Shown here: positions 8,856 through 17,771 of the stretch, piece by piece
Numbering within the stretch: position 1 is the first letter of the stretch
How the letters are laid out: every line of letters starts with the position of its first letter
Assembly: GCF_010435915.1 (NCBI RefSeq)
Contig: NZ_JAAFZH010000006.1
Span: 124,001-188,000 of the forward strand
Direction of reading: 5' to 3'
DNA: 64,000 nt
Source: Spirosoma terrae
Lineage (GTDB): Bacteria > Bacteroidota > Bacteroidia > Cytophagales > Spirosomataceae
Made by a program: the position numbers and the translations under genes
Notes under the pieces: generated by a model
Told to the model about the DNA's origin: nothing
Seen by the model: the letters and a program-made list of their open reading frames with translations, nothing else
Database searches by the model: none

Positions 8856-10292
8856 TTAGTACCCCGGATTTTGTTCTTTGGCCGCGTCGATTGCCAGGTT
8901 ATAGTTTAATTCTGATACCGGAATCGGCCACAGTAGATGTTTGTCCTGCACGGTTTTTCCTTTCATGGCCTGAATCACCGCTTTGGCCGTTCCGGTACGT
9001 TTCAGCTCCAGCCAGCGTTTGCCACCGTACTGAAATTCATAGGCTTTTTCCATCAACACGGCGTTCACAAACGTAGCAGACGTATAATCCGCCAGATTAA
9101 AATCGACGGTCGACGTAGCGGTTGGCGTTTTCCCGTAGGCCCGGCGATGCACCTGATTCAATGATTCCAGCGCATCGGCAGTTACGGCATTTCCGGCCCG
9201 AGCGGCTGCTTCGGCATAGATCAGTAAGACGTCGGAGTAACCATAAACCGGATCATCGTTACCTGCACCGTTCTGACCCACAGCGAGTTGATCGATAAAC
9301 TTCGAGCTAACGAGCGTAGTAGCTCCCAATCCGAAATTCACTACGTCCCACAAGCTTTTGCGCAAGTCGCCGTTGTCCCAAGCTTTGTAAAACGCGCTGT
9401 TTGCATCGCCGTAGACGGCATAGGCACCACCAAAGTTGAACAGCTTGGTGTTGGGGTGGTTGGTAATCCAGAGCATGTAATTCCCCTGCCCCACCTGCCG
9501 GGCATATTTCAGATAGAAAATCTCCTCCGATGTCGACACCAGTTCCGGGCCCCAGACTTTCGTTTGAAAATCGGCTTTGGTTGCTACCGGAACCAGCGAA
9601 AACTTTTTAGAATCTATTACCTCCTTCGCTTTGTCGCGGGCTTCGGCGTATTTCCCCTGTTGCAGATACACATCGGCCAGCAACGTTTTGGCGGCCCATT
9701 TGGTAGGCCGACCAGCCACCGCCGGATTGTCGGGCAGGTTGGCTTCGGCTTCCATCAGATCAGCCAGAATCAGCGTATACACCTCATCAACACTGCTCCG
9801 TTTCAGGTTGATTTCGGTCATGTTCGCTTCGGTACGTAGCGGCACACCGGCCCAGTTACGTACCAGTTGAAAATAGTTGTAGGCCCGCAGGAATTTGGCT
9901 TCACCCACAAATTTCTTCACATCGGCCTGACTGATCGATTTGCCATTTGGCGCATTCTTAATCACCAGATTAGCATTGCGGATGCTCAGGTAAAAGATGT
10001 TCCACAAGCCCGACACACGGGTAATGTTTGCTCCATCAAGCCCCTGAAAATCAGATAAGGGTGCCCAGCTCCCCCGGCCGTAGGCGTAATCGGTCTGGCT
10101 TTCCAGCGTGGCTTCGTACACGCTCAAACCACTGCTGCTACGGAGCGGTACCGAAATCAGGTTCGCGGCCGCTTCCACTTCGGCAGCCGTATTGTAAAAT
10201 GCTTCCACAACCAGCGATTTCGGCTCTTCGATAAGCTCACTTTCACAGGCCGTCAGGCAAAGTATCGGAAGTAGGAATAATAGCTTTTTCAT
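8856..10292 (-). CDS. SusD/RagB-type surface lipoprotein
   Basis: 478 aa with a lipoprotein signal ending at the lipobox LTAC (Cys16). The N-terminal SusD-like region has the family features YNTAAEVEAAANLI and VGEAKFLRAYNYFQLVRNWAGVPL (TPR helices), and the C-terminal region has YSDVLLIYAEAAARAG and KRWLELKRTG. SusD proteins sit on the cell surface as a lid over the SusC barrel and bind the glycan. It is preceded by its SusC (10398-13748) with a 105-bp gap that holds a long hairpin, and followed by a FAD oxidoreductase. Confidence 0.93.
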   Translation of the reverse strand: MKKLLFLLPILCLTACESELIEEPKSLVVEAFYNTAAEVEAAANLISVPLRSSSGLSVYEATLESQTDYAYGRGSWAPLSDFQGLDGANITRVSGLWNIFYLSIRNANLVIKNAPNGKSISQADVKKFVGEAKFLRAYNYFQLVRNWAGVPLRTEANMTEINLKRSSVDEVYTLILADLMEAEANLPDNPAVAGRPTKWAAKTLLADVYLQQGKYAEARDKAKEVIDSKKFSLVPVATKADFQTKVWGPELVSTSEEIFYLKYARQVGQGNYMLWITNHPNTKLFNFGGAYAVYGDANSAFYKAWDNGDLRKSLWDVVNFGLGATTLVSSKFIDQLAVGQNGAGNDDPVYGYSDVLLIYAEAAARAGNAVTADALESLNQVHRRAYGKTPTATSTVDFNLADYTSATFVNAVLMEKAYEFQYGGKRWLELKRTGTAKAVIQAMKGKTVQDKHLLWPIPVSELNYNLAIDAAKEQNPGY

Positions 10293-10326
10293 GTGTTCAA
10301 TGTTGACCGGGTCGCCGGTGCGATGA

Positions 10327-10395
10327 GTGAATGATAGAATGGTAGAATGATTTTTCGCGGCAGCTATTCAATCATTCTACCATTCTATCATTCAC
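10327..10395. repeat. 26-bp perfect inverted repeat between SusC and SusD genes
   Basis: Arms 10327-10352 and 10370-10395 pair perfectly around a 17-nt loop. The core GTGAATGATAGAATG is shared with the repeat at 8770-8847, so they belong to one family. It ends 3 bp before the susC stop codon region and fills most of the susC-susD gap. An intercistronic hairpin here could set the ratio of the two mRNAs. Confidence 0.85.
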
Positions 10396-10397
10396 AA

Positions 10398-13300
10398 TTA
10401 AAATCCCGCCCGCAGGCCAAACGTGACTGATTTAGCGACAGGATAACTGTAAAAATCAATCCCCTGCGATGTGGCCTTAGCCCCGCCGTTTGAGTTCACT
10501 TCGGGGTCCCACCACGAGTAGTTCGTGAGCGTGAGCAAATTCTGACCACTGGCGTAGAGCTGCACATTTTTCACCCAGTTTACGCCCCATTTCGCCAGCG
10601 GAAAATTGTAGGCCAGCTGGATATTTTTCAGGCGGACATACGACCCATCTTCTACGTAACGATTCGACAGACGAGCGTTTACGCTGTTGCTGATAATGGG
10701 ATATTTCGCGTTCGGATTCGACGGCGACCAGTGATTCAGAAACACTTCGCGCGGCATATTCAGCCCGAAACCGTAATCGATGGTGCTTCCAATGGCGCTG
10801 GCATTAAACAAGTCGTTGCCCTGCACGCCCTGCACAAATAGCGTCAGCTCAAAATTTCTGTACGACATCGCTGAGTTGATGCCAAAAATGAAATTCGGGT
10901 TTGGATTACCGATATAGGCTTTGTCGGCGGTCGAAATCGTACCGTCGCCGTTTATGTCTTTGTATCTGATCTTGCCTTTGTCGTCGTAGCCGTCTTCTAC
11001 GTAGCCCCAGAACTGACCAATAGGCCGTCCTTCACGCAGGATGTTCGATACGTCGTTGACAACCACTACGCCAATACTGCCCCCCAATACATCCTGCCCG
11101 CCGTAGAGTTTCACTACTTTATTCCGGTTGAACGATATATTGGCGTTCACATCCCACTTGAAATCGCCCGTCAGAACGCGACTATCGATGCCAAGTTCCA
11201 GCCCTTTGTTCTGCACTTCGCCTACATTCTGAATCGTTGTCAGGTAACCGAGCGATGAGGGCAGCGCCACCGTCGTCAGCAAATCGCGGGTGTTTTTAAC
11301 GTAGTAATCAGCGGTCAGGATGATCCGGTTTTTGAAAATCCCAAAGTCGACGCCAATATCTTTCTGTTCGGTCGTTTCCCACTTCAGTTTGCCGGGCAGG
11401 GTTGTTTCAGGACCATAGGTTGTATACAGCGCGTCGCCCAACACCGTTTTACCCGAACTTAACTGGCTCAACGTAGCATAAGGGTCAATCGCCTGGCTGC
11501 CCGTTAACCCCCAGCTTGCCCGAAGTTTCAGGTCAGAGACAAACGTATTGTTCTTCATAAAACCCTCGTTGGAGATGCGCCAGGCCAGCGCTGCCGACGG
11601 GAAATACCCCCATTTGTCGCCTTCGCTGTATCTCGACGATCCATCCCGACGAATACTGGCCGTTGCCAGGTATTTGCTGTCGTATGAATAATTGATACGT
11701 CCGAGATACGACAACAGCACCGACTTTGCGTAACCCGACCCCGGAATGCCCGGCGTTGTGGCTGACCCCAAATCGTATGTACCCGGCGTATCGCTCAGAA
11801 AACCTACGCCACTGGCACCCAGCGACGTAGTAAGAAAATTCTGGTACGTAAACCCCGCGACGGCCGCAATACTGTGTTTTTGCGCGATGGTTTTGTCATA
11901 GCTAATCGTATTCTCGCTCAACAGGCTGGTAAACTGACTCGTACTGACGAAGGCCGAACCAGTCGAGTTTACAAAATTCCGGGTGGTATACTGATCGCGT
12001 CGGTCGTCGCGGTTTTCGATGCCGCCCGCTATTTTAATCGTTATCGACTCGACGGGCTTAAAAATCAAGGCCGTATTCAGCAACGCTACGTTTGCTTTGG
12101 TGTCATCGCTACGTTCATTGATAAAGTTGAGCGGGTTAATCAGGTCGGTTGCCACAAACGGGTAGGCAATGGCCAGCGTCCGATACGTACCATCGTCGTT
12201 GTAGGGCGTCAGTGTGGGCGGAGCGGCAATGGCTCCGGCAATCATCGAATTACCCCGGCTACCTCCACTAACGGTTTTCTGCCCGGTTTGCAAGCGCGAC
12301 AGGGTACCCGAAAAATTGATGCTGAACTTGTCGCTGATGGTATGGCTGATGTTGGTACGTAGCGAATACCGATTGTAGTTGCTCCCCTGAATAATTCCTT
12401 CCTGATTGAATGTACTACCCGATAAGGAGAACTGCGTTTTTTCGTTGCCGCCACTCACGTTCAGCGACAGGGTTTTGATGGGAGCTTTCCGAAAAACAAG
12501 GTCCTGCCAGTCGAAACCCTGCCCAAACGCATCGATCTGCGCCTGCGTAAAATACGGATTCTGTTTGTCGTTTACGGCCTGTTCGTTGTAGAACTGCGCA
12601 TATTCTTTGGCATTCATCAGGTCCAGTTTTTTCCGCAGACTTTGCGTACTGTAACTGGTTTCCAGATCGACCCGCGTTTTTCCGGCTTTCCCGCGTTTGG
12701 TCGTAATCAGCACCACGCCATTGGCTCCCCGCGACCCATAAATGGCCGTGGCCGACGCATCTTTCAGAATTTCGATGGTTTCAATATCGGCGTTGTTGAG
12801 CTGGGTTGGGTTGCTTCCATTGATCGGAAAACCATCCACTACGTAGAGCGGCTCGTTGCTCCCCTGCAATGAGTTCGTTCCGCGAATACGGACGCTCACG
12901 CTGCCGCCCGGTGCACCCGTATTTTGCAACACCTGCACACCAGCCGCCCGGCCCTGCATGGCCTGTAGTACGTTCGTAGCCGGATAGGCATTCAGCTCTT
13001 TCGCTTTTACCTGCGCCAGCGAACCCGTCAGATCGCTTTTTTTAACGGTTCCGTATCCCACAACCACCACTTCAGACAGTGATTTATCGTCGGGTACGAG
13101 CTGCACATCAATCGAACTTCGGCTCCCAATGACCACTTCCTGATTCTGATACCCCACGAACGAAAACACCAACGTAGTGGCATTGTCGGGCGCGTTCAGC
13201 CGGTATTTTCCGTCGGCGTCGGTAGTGGTGCCACGCGTCGTGTTCTTGACGACAACGCTCACCCCCGGCAAGCCTTCGCCGGTTTCGCTTTTGACGGTAC

Positions 13301-13748
13301 CCGAAATGGTTTTATCGGCCGCTTCGGGCATTTTCAGGGCAATATTCTGTAGTTCAGCAATACTCGACGTAGCAGATTGCTGCTTCGGTATTGCCTGAAT
13401 AACAATTTGTCCGCTAATTACCTGATACGTCAGGCCGATTGGTTTCAGTAGACGTTCCAACACGGCGGATAATTCCTGATTCTGAGCGTGTAACGACACT
13501 TTTTTCGCTACAGGAACCGTACTCGGGCTATAAACGAAATCAACCTCGGCGATACGTTCCAGCCGGGTAAGCATTGTTTTCAACGCCACTTCGTCGGCTT
13601 TGATGGTAACGGGTCGGCGGAGGAAATCCTGCGCTTTGCCATCGTACGCCAGTGACGCACTGGCCAGCAGAAGACTCAGAAAAACAGGCAGAAACGAGAT
13701 TTTCATGACGGTCAGACAGTACAAACCGAACATTCGATAAAACTTCAT
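10398..13748 (-). CDS. SusC/RagA-type TonB-dependent receptor with STN domain
   Basis: 1116 aa from the ATG at 13748. The open frame continues upstream to 13790, but 13748 gives a clean signal peptide ending near LAYDGKAQ and matches the start context of the SusC at 19254-22643 (AAAGTATGAA). Domains: STN (about 40-110), carboxypeptidase-regulatory-like domain (about 145-225), plug with SEVVVVGYGTVKKSDLTGS, and a 22-strand barrel to the C-terminus. It forms the outer-membrane import channel with SusD (8856-10292). The STN domain and the FecR gene 190 bp upstream indicate that substrate binding also signals to the sigma factor at 15299. Ligand unknown. Confidence 0.94.
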   Translation of the reverse strand: MKFYRMFGLYCLTVMKISFLPVFLSLLLASASLAYDGKAQDFLRRPVTIKADEVALKTMLTRLERIAEVDFVYSPSTVPVAKKVSLHAQNQELSAVLERLLKPIGLTYQVISGQIVIQAIPKQQSATSSIAELQNIALKMPEAADKTISGTVKSETGEGLPGVSVVVKNTTRGTTTDADGKYRLNAPDNATTLVFSFVGYQNQEVVIGSRSSIDVQLVPDDKSLSEVVVVGYGTVKKSDLTGSLAQVKAKELNAYPATNVLQAMQGRAAGVQVLQNTGAPGGSVSVRIRGTNSLQGSNEPLYVVDGFPINGSNPTQLNNADIETIEILKDASATAIYGSRGANGVVLITTKRGKAGKTRVDLETSYSTQSLRKKLDLMNAKEYAQFYNEQAVNDKQNPYFTQAQIDAFGQGFDWQDLVFRKAPIKTLSLNVSGGNEKTQFSLSGSTFNQEGIIQGSNYNRYSLRTNISHTISDKFSINFSGTLSRLQTGQKTVSGGSRGNSMIAGAIAAPPTLTPYNDDGTYRTLAIAYPFVATDLINPLNFINERSDDTKANVALLNTALIFKPVESITIKIAGGIENRDDRRDQYTTRNFVNSTGSAFVSTSQFTSLLSENTISYDKTIAQKHSIAAVAGFTYQNFLTTSLGASGVGFLSDTPGTYDLGSATTPGIPGSGYAKSVLLSYLGRINYSYDSKYLATASIRRDGSSRYSEGDKWGYFPSAALAWRISNEGFMKNNTFVSDLKLRASWGLTGSQAIDPYATLSQLSSGKTVLGDALYTTYGPETTLPGKLKWETTEQKDIGVDFGIFKNRIILTADYYVKNTRDLLTTVALPSSLGYLTTIQNVGEVQNKGLELGIDSRVLTGDFKWDVNANISFNRNKVVKLYGGQDVLGGSIGVVVVNDVSNILREGRPIGQFWGYVEDGYDDKGKIRYKDINGDGTISTADKAYIGNPNPNFIFGINSAMSYRNFELTLFVQGVQGNDLFNASAIGSTIDYGFGLNMPREVFLNHWSPSNPNAKYPIISNSVNARLSNRYVEDGSYVRLKNIQLAYNFPLAKWGVNWVKNVQLYASGQNLLTLTNYSWWDPEVNSNGGAKATSQGIDFYSYPVAKSVTFGLRAGF

Positions 13749-13787
13749 ACTTTTGGTATGTTTTGTTGGGTGATAGGAATAATTCGA

Positions 13788-13800
13788 CAAAACAATCCCC
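13788..13800 (-). promoter_or_regulatory. Putative promoter/leader box shared with the second SusC gene
   Basis: On the minus strand the box GGGGATTGTTTTG lies 40 nt upstream of the susC start at 13748. A nearly identical box (GGGATTGTTTTTG) lies 44 nt upstream of the susC at 22643. Same sequence, same strand and same spacing suggest a common promoter element, possibly for the locus ECF sigma. No experimental support. Confidence 0.4.
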
Positions 13801-13848
13801 GGCTCATCCTGGCAGATGAGTACTGACGCGAATCAATGGGGACGTATC

Positions 13849-13884
13849 AGGCCGATGGTGTAGCCGCACTATCGGCCTTTTTTT
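13849..13884 (+). terminator. Terminator-like hairpin facing the plus strand, upstream of susC
   Basis: AGGCCGATGGT pairs with ACTATCGGCCT (one G-T pair, 8-nt loop) and runs into seven T on the plus strand. Both flanking genes (FecR, susC) are on the minus strand, so it would stop antisense transcripts entering FecR. Read on the minus strand it is an A-run followed by a hairpin in the susC leader. The same arrangement recurs at 38032-38065. Confidence 0.55.
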
Positions 13885-13938
13885 AGTTGGTAAGGTTAGT
13901 TCATAAGCATAGCGTTACGTAGTGAGAAAAGGTAAGGG

Positions 13939-14997
13939 TTAAGGTGTACAGCCTGCGCCGTTGATGATGATTCGTGGGCCCTGGATTTCGTAATGAGCAC
14001 CAATGGCCTGACAGAGCAATTCAAGCTTGCTGTACAGCGGTTGTTGGGAAATATTACCCGTAAATCGGCAGTTGGTCAGGTCTTTATTACCAACGACCAT
14101 CTCAATGCCGTAGAGTTGCTCAAGCTGACGCAGTACTTCTGGCAAAGGACTGGCATCGAACGTAAAGCTGGACGGTTTGGCCCGCACGGGCAGCGTGAGG
14201 GGTTTCGGTTCATCGACCAACCCTCTGGCCAGCCGGTTCTGTTCTACGAAAATGGTGACTTTCTGATTGGGCGTGATAACGGCGTCGGCCTCATCATTCG
14301 TCTTCTTATCGACATTGTTGGATTGGCTTGCATTCTTAAAAACAGCCACTTTTCCGGTTTGCACGGCCACTTCCACTGTTTGCGCATTGGTTGGCGCCGT
14401 TACCCAGAAGCTCGTCCCCAGAACGCGCGTTGCTACCTTGCCGCTATAGACCAGAAATGGCCGGTTAGGATTGCGCTGAACCTCAAAAAACGCTTTACCA
14501 GTAAGCCACGTTTCGCGTTTGGGGCTGTTCAAACTCCTCGAATAACGTATTGAACTCTGTGGTTGGAGATGTACTATACTCCCATCGCTAAGCGCGATCG
14601 ACTCCGCTTTGTCGGTTTTGTTGGTATGCTCGGCAATCTCTGTATTCGCTACGTTGGCGTTTTTGCTCGTAGCCAACGTAGCAGACTGGTATCGATACGT
14701 AATGAACGTACCAAGACCTACAATAATCGCAATGGCCGCAGCGGCAACCCAACGTTTGAATAAGGGTAGCTGAATCAGTTTGCCTTTTGGGGAATTTTCT
14801 TCGTCGGAATCGACCTCGTCATTGATTTGATGCCAGAGTTTTTTCTTCAAATCGAGCCGCTCGGTTTCCGTCATCGACAGGCGCGTGTTGCCATCCAACT
14901 GATCGTACCATTGATCAATTAGTTTGATTTCTTCGTCGGTACATTGCCCGGCCCGGTAGCGTTCAATCAGGCGAATAAAGTCTTTTTCCGGCATCAT
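13939..14997 (-). CDS. FecR-family anti-sigma factor
   Basis: 352 aa: cytoplasmic N-terminus (1-80), a transmembrane helix at about 83-100 (VAAAAIAIIVGLGTFIT), a periplasmic FecR domain with LSDGSIVHLQPQSSIRYSRS (about 135-155), and a C-terminal DUF4974-like domain ending IIINGAGCTP. It should hold the ECF sigma of the divergent gene at 15299 inactive until the SusC receptor signals. It differs from locus 1 in that the sigma gene is on the opposite strand, 301 bp away. The first of two adjacent Met codons was taken as start. Confidence 0.92.
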   Translation of the reverse strand: MMPEKDFIRLIERYRAGQCTDEEIKLIDQWYDQLDGNTRLSMTETERLDLKKKLWHQINDEVDSDEENSPKGKLIQLPLFKRWVAAAAIAIIVGLGTFITYRYQSATLATSKNANVANTEIAEHTNKTDKAESIALSDGSIVHLQPQSSIRYSRSLNSPKRETWLTGKAFFEVQRNPNRPFLVYSGKVATRVLGTSFWVTAPTNAQTVEVAVQTGKVAVFKNASQSNNVDKKTNDEADAVITPNQKVTIFVEQNRLARGLVDEPKPLTLPVRAKPSSFTFDASPLPEVLRQLEQLYGIEMVVGNKDLTNCRFTGNISQQPLYSKLELLCQAIGAHYEIQGPRIIINGAGCTP

Positions 14998-15144
14998 CGG
15001 CGGTTCAGTCGATTCTCACTGTGGAAGTCGACAAAGCCGGGCAATTACCCTAAACGCTTCCCAGAAATAGTAGATTATTTATATAAAATAAGGCTTAACC
15101 AGTAAAAAATATTATCATTATCCAATCCGATTGTTTTTTCTTCT

Positions 15145-15212
15145 GACAGGATTCACATGATTTACAGGATAACAAATGGCGAAATAATCTTGTAAATCCT
15201 GTTAATCCTGTC
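15145..15212. repeat. Imperfect 26-bp inverted repeat (GACAGGATT family)
   Basis: Arms 15145-15170 and 15187-15212 pair with three mismatches around a 16-nt loop; the arm begins GACAGGATT and contains GATTTACA. It lies in the 301-bp divergent region between FecR (13939) and sigma (15299). A fragment of the same word (GACAGGATTAACA) is present at 24110-24122. From memory, tandem-like words of this kind are scattered through many Cytophagales genomes. The rest of the region holds the sigma promoter at 15268. Confidence 0.7.
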
Positions 15213-15267
15213 GAAATGGCCACGACCTACGATAGAATTATTCTTCAGAAAACTATAATTTAGTTCA

Positions 15268-15275
15268 TACTTTTG
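15268..15275 (+). promoter_or_regulatory. -7 box of the ECF sigma promoter
   Basis: TACTTTTG matches the Bacteroidota housekeeping -7 consensus TAnnTTTG and lies 24 nt upstream of the sigma start codon at 15299, on the same strand. I see no good -33 TTTG at the expected distance, so confidence is moderate. Confidence 0.5.
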
Positions 15276-15298
15276 ATGGAAATCGTTGTTGACTAGCA

Positions 15299-15886
15299 AT
15301 GAGCGGGCAAGCCTCTTTTTTCAAAGACTGGGATGATGGACAGCTATTGCAGGCCTTATCGGGTGGCAATCGGCTGGCGCTTGCTGAACTCTACGAACGC
15401 TACTGGTACGATCTGTATCGGGTTGCTTTCCAGAAGACTAAATCACGGGAAATAGCCGAAGAATTAGTGCAGGATTTATTCGTCCAGCTCTGGCAACGAC
15501 GCGAATCGCTGGATGTTCGGCAAGTGGATGCGTATTTATTCCGGGCGCTGAAATATTCGGTCATAGACCATATCAAAAGTCAGGTAGTCGAGCAGAAATA
15601 CCAGGCCTATCAGCAGTTTTTTGCACCACAGGTCACTACGTCCACCGAAGAGCAGGTTTCGTACAATAACCTGATCGAAACCATTGAATCGGAACTCGTT
15701 AAACTTCCAACAAAGACACAGGAAGTCTTTCGACTAAGCCGCTTCGAGGGCCAATCCATTCCCGAAATCTCCGAACGTTTGTCGTTAACGGATAAGGCCG
15801 TCGAGTACCATCTGTCCAAAGCGCTCAAGTTGCTACGTCTCCAACTGCGCGATTATATGGTTATTGTGTTGCTGTTTTTCTGGTAG
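15299..15886 (+). CDS. ECF sigma-70 factor (Bacteroidetes type)
   Basis: 195 aa with region 2 (about 20-90, including EIAEELVQDLFVQLWQRRES) and a region 4 helix-turn-helix (about 130-185, IPEISERLSLTDKAVEYHLSKAL). It is transcribed away from the FecR-SusC-SusD-oxidoreductase genes of locus 2 and is the natural partner of the FecR at 13939. The last dozen residues (DYMVIVLLFFW) are strongly hydrophobic, as in the other sigma factors here. It converges with the FAD oxidoreductase gene at 15980; a terminator lies between them. Confidence 0.92.
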   Translation: MSGQASFFKDWDDGQLLQALSGGNRLALAELYERYWYDLYRVAFQKTKSREIAEELVQDLFVQLWQRRESLDVRQVDAYLFRALKYSVIDHIKSQVVEQKYQAYQQFFAPQVTTSTEEQVSYNNLIETIESELVKLPTKTQEVFRLSRFEGQSIPEISERLSLTDKAVEYHLSKALKLLRLQLRDYMVIVLLFFW

Positions 15887-15896
15887 TACAACAAAA

Positions 15897-15921
15897 TTCC
15901 CCGGCAGAAACCACCGGGGAA
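15897..15921 (-). terminator. Rho-independent terminator for the locus 3 operon
   Basis: TTCCCCGG pairs with CCGGGGAA across a 9-nt loop. On the minus strand the stem is followed by AATTTTG, placing it just beyond the stop of the oxidoreductase gene (15980). It may also act on the sigma gene ending at 15886 from the other side. Confidence 0.6.
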
Positions 15922-15979
15922 AAGTACACTACCAACCTATTATAAAACTTATTTTTCAGATCTGCTACGTAGCAAAAGC

Positions 15980-17620
15980 CTACGGAATTGTTATTACCTG
16001 CTGCTGGCGAACTAACAGCGGTTTCAAATCCGTATACTTCACTTCCTGAACCGTAGTCCGTTTCTGATTCGCCAGCACAGCCGCCGTGCCACACGCCTGC
16101 CCCATAGCCATAAAGGTAAATTCGATACGTATCGCCCCGTAAGCAATATGGCTTGACGATGGGCAGGACGCCGACAACAGATTCGTACATTGTGATGCTT
16201 TCGGCACCAGCGCCCGGTACGAAATAGGTAACGGTTGCCATTCCTTTCCGCCAAAAACAAAGCCTTCGTTATAGGCGTACCCGTCGCGTACTATCGTGCG
16301 AACATTATGCACATCGGGGGGCCAATACGCCATTGCTACAGGATCTTCAACGGGCGTAGGCTTGTCTTTTTTGACGTGATGCTCGGTAATGACGTAGTCC
16401 GATACCATCCGTCGCGCATCGCGAACGTAGAAAATCCGGGGCCAACCGCCGTTGTCGGTAAATTCGTCCTTCGGTAATCCCCACTCCGACCAGTTTTTTT
16501 GCAACTCAGGATCGAGCCGACCGATTTCGGGATCGTTTGCCAGAAAATAGAAAAGCCCCTGCGTGAAACTCCGATGATAATCAACTACTTCCTGACGCTT
16601 TTGATACGTTCCGGCCGGATATGCGTAATTCATGCCATTAAGATTGTGCGATACGTCGCGGCCACCGTTAAAATCCGTTTTCTGGTTGGGCAGATTGGCA
16701 CCGGGTTTGTATAGTTTTCCGCCCGCCTTCAGGTAGCGTTCAAACAGTTCATAGTTTTTGCGGTCGTAGTTGGCGGGCTTAGGCAACGGAATCCGGTTCT
16801 CCGGCTTGTTGGTCATACACACCCGAAAACAATACGCCTGCAAACGATGATCGCCCGAACCCGGTTCACCTAACGGTTCGGCAGAGACGCCATAAATCAG
16901 CCCGCTTTTCGGATCGCCCGGCGTTTTGTACGGGTCTACGTTCACCGCAAACTGATTGTGATCCGTTACGTTCCGAATCCCATTTTTGGTTTCGTTATAC
17001 ACGCTGTTCGCTTCCCGTCCGATGGCTGTACTGACTCCGGCTCTATACAGCAAATCGCCCTCCAACGTAGCATCGATAAATATTTTGCCCCGATATGTTT
17101 TGCCGTTGGTCAGTTTGATTTGTTGAATGGCCGTTCCTTTTTTCGAAACGGCTTCCGGCGATTCCAGCAAAAGGCTTTCGTAGGCTACTGAAATCTTATG
17201 CTCGGCAACCCAATCGGTAATCACCCGTTCGGCTACACTGGATTCGAAACGCCAGATATCGGGTTTCTTGATTTTGGTACGTAGTACTTCCTCAAACTCA
17301 TCGGCACGTCCATACGCTTTGGCGATACGTCGGTAAAATTCCAGAGCCAGTCCACCCACAGCCGAACTGTTCTGAAACTCCCGATGATTGTCGATATCCG
17401 TGCCTCCCAGCCCTTCAACCATGATACCGCCCAGATGCTTCCCCGGCTCCAGCAACACCACCGACTGCCCCACGCGCGCGACCTGAATAGCCGCAGCGAC
17501 ACCGGCTGGCGTACCGCCATAAATCACGACGTCGTATGTCTGCTGAGCCAGCGTCTTCCACGATAGAAGAAAAAACAAGAGTATAATCGGGCCGCCGAGC
17601 GGTTGTTTTCGAAAAATCAT
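15980..17620 (-). CDS. FAD-dependent oxidoreductase (FAD_oxidored family), secreted
   Basis: 546 aa from the ATG at 17620, which gives a signal peptide (IILLFFLLSWKTLAQ); an upstream ATG at 17656 would add 12 residues before it and is less likely. The FAD-binding fold starts with VVIYGGTPAG (Gly35, Gly36, Gly40) followed by LEPGKHLGGIM and GLGGTD. Conserved C-terminal segments are RALVPKASQCTNLLSASC and GQACGTAAVLA. The substrate is not known; proteins of this family are found with glycan-utilisation genes. It ends locus 3, 151 bp after SusD, and is a distant, longer paralogue of the oxidoreductase at 7387-8757, which uses a Tat-like rather than a Sec-like leader. Confidence 0.87.
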   Translation of the reverse strand: MIFRKQPLGGPIILLFFLLSWKTLAQQTYDVVIYGGTPAGVAAAIQVARVGQSVVLLEPGKHLGGIMVEGLGGTDIDNHREFQNSSAVGGLALEFYRRIAKAYGRADEFEEVLRTKIKKPDIWRFESSVAERVITDWVAEHKISVAYESLLLESPEAVSKKGTAIQQIKLTNGKTYRGKIFIDATLEGDLLYRAGVSTAIGREANSVYNETKNGIRNVTDHNQFAVNVDPYKTPGDPKSGLIYGVSAEPLGEPGSGDHRLQAYCFRVCMTNKPENRIPLPKPANYDRKNYELFERYLKAGGKLYKPGANLPNQKTDFNGGRDVSHNLNGMNYAYPAGTYQKRQEVVDYHRSFTQGLFYFLANDPEIGRLDPELQKNWSEWGLPKDEFTDNGGWPRIFYVRDARRMVSDYVITEHHVKKDKPTPVEDPVAMAYWPPDVHNVRTIVRDGYAYNEGFVFGGKEWQPLPISYRALVPKASQCTNLLSASCPSSSHIAYGAIRIEFTFMAMGQACGTAAVLANQKRTTVQEVKYTDLKPLLVRQQQVITIP

Positions 17621-17650
17621 TACGTAAATACGATTTAGGATGTTTGATTT

Positions 17651-17746
17651 TACCACCCCTACCCCCTCCTAAAACAGGAGGGGAATGCGCAGAAGTGACC
17701 TTTTTCACGAACCCCCTCCTGTTTTAGGAGGGGGCAGGGGGTGGTA
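17651..17746. repeat. Compound palindromic repeat (BIME-like) of two inverted REP-like modules
   Basis: Left module 17651-17683 and right module about 17713-17746 are near-perfect reverse complements of about 33 nt. Each module is itself palindromic (CCCCTCC-TAAAACA-GGAGGGG). The element fills most of the SusD-oxidoreductase gap of locus 3. A single related module lies at 7283-7318 and a weak relative (CTGTTTTAGG / CCTAAAACAG) at 57984-58032. Confidence 0.8.
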
Positions 17747-17771
17747 ATAGTTAGCAGCTTTACCAGCCTCC

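Noticed and set aside
13849-13884. Terminator of the FecR gene
   Set aside because: The T-run is on the plus strand, whereas FecR is read on the minus strand.
7283-17746. CRISPR array
   Set aside because: The repeats are few, palindromic and widely separated, without regular spacers or cas genes.
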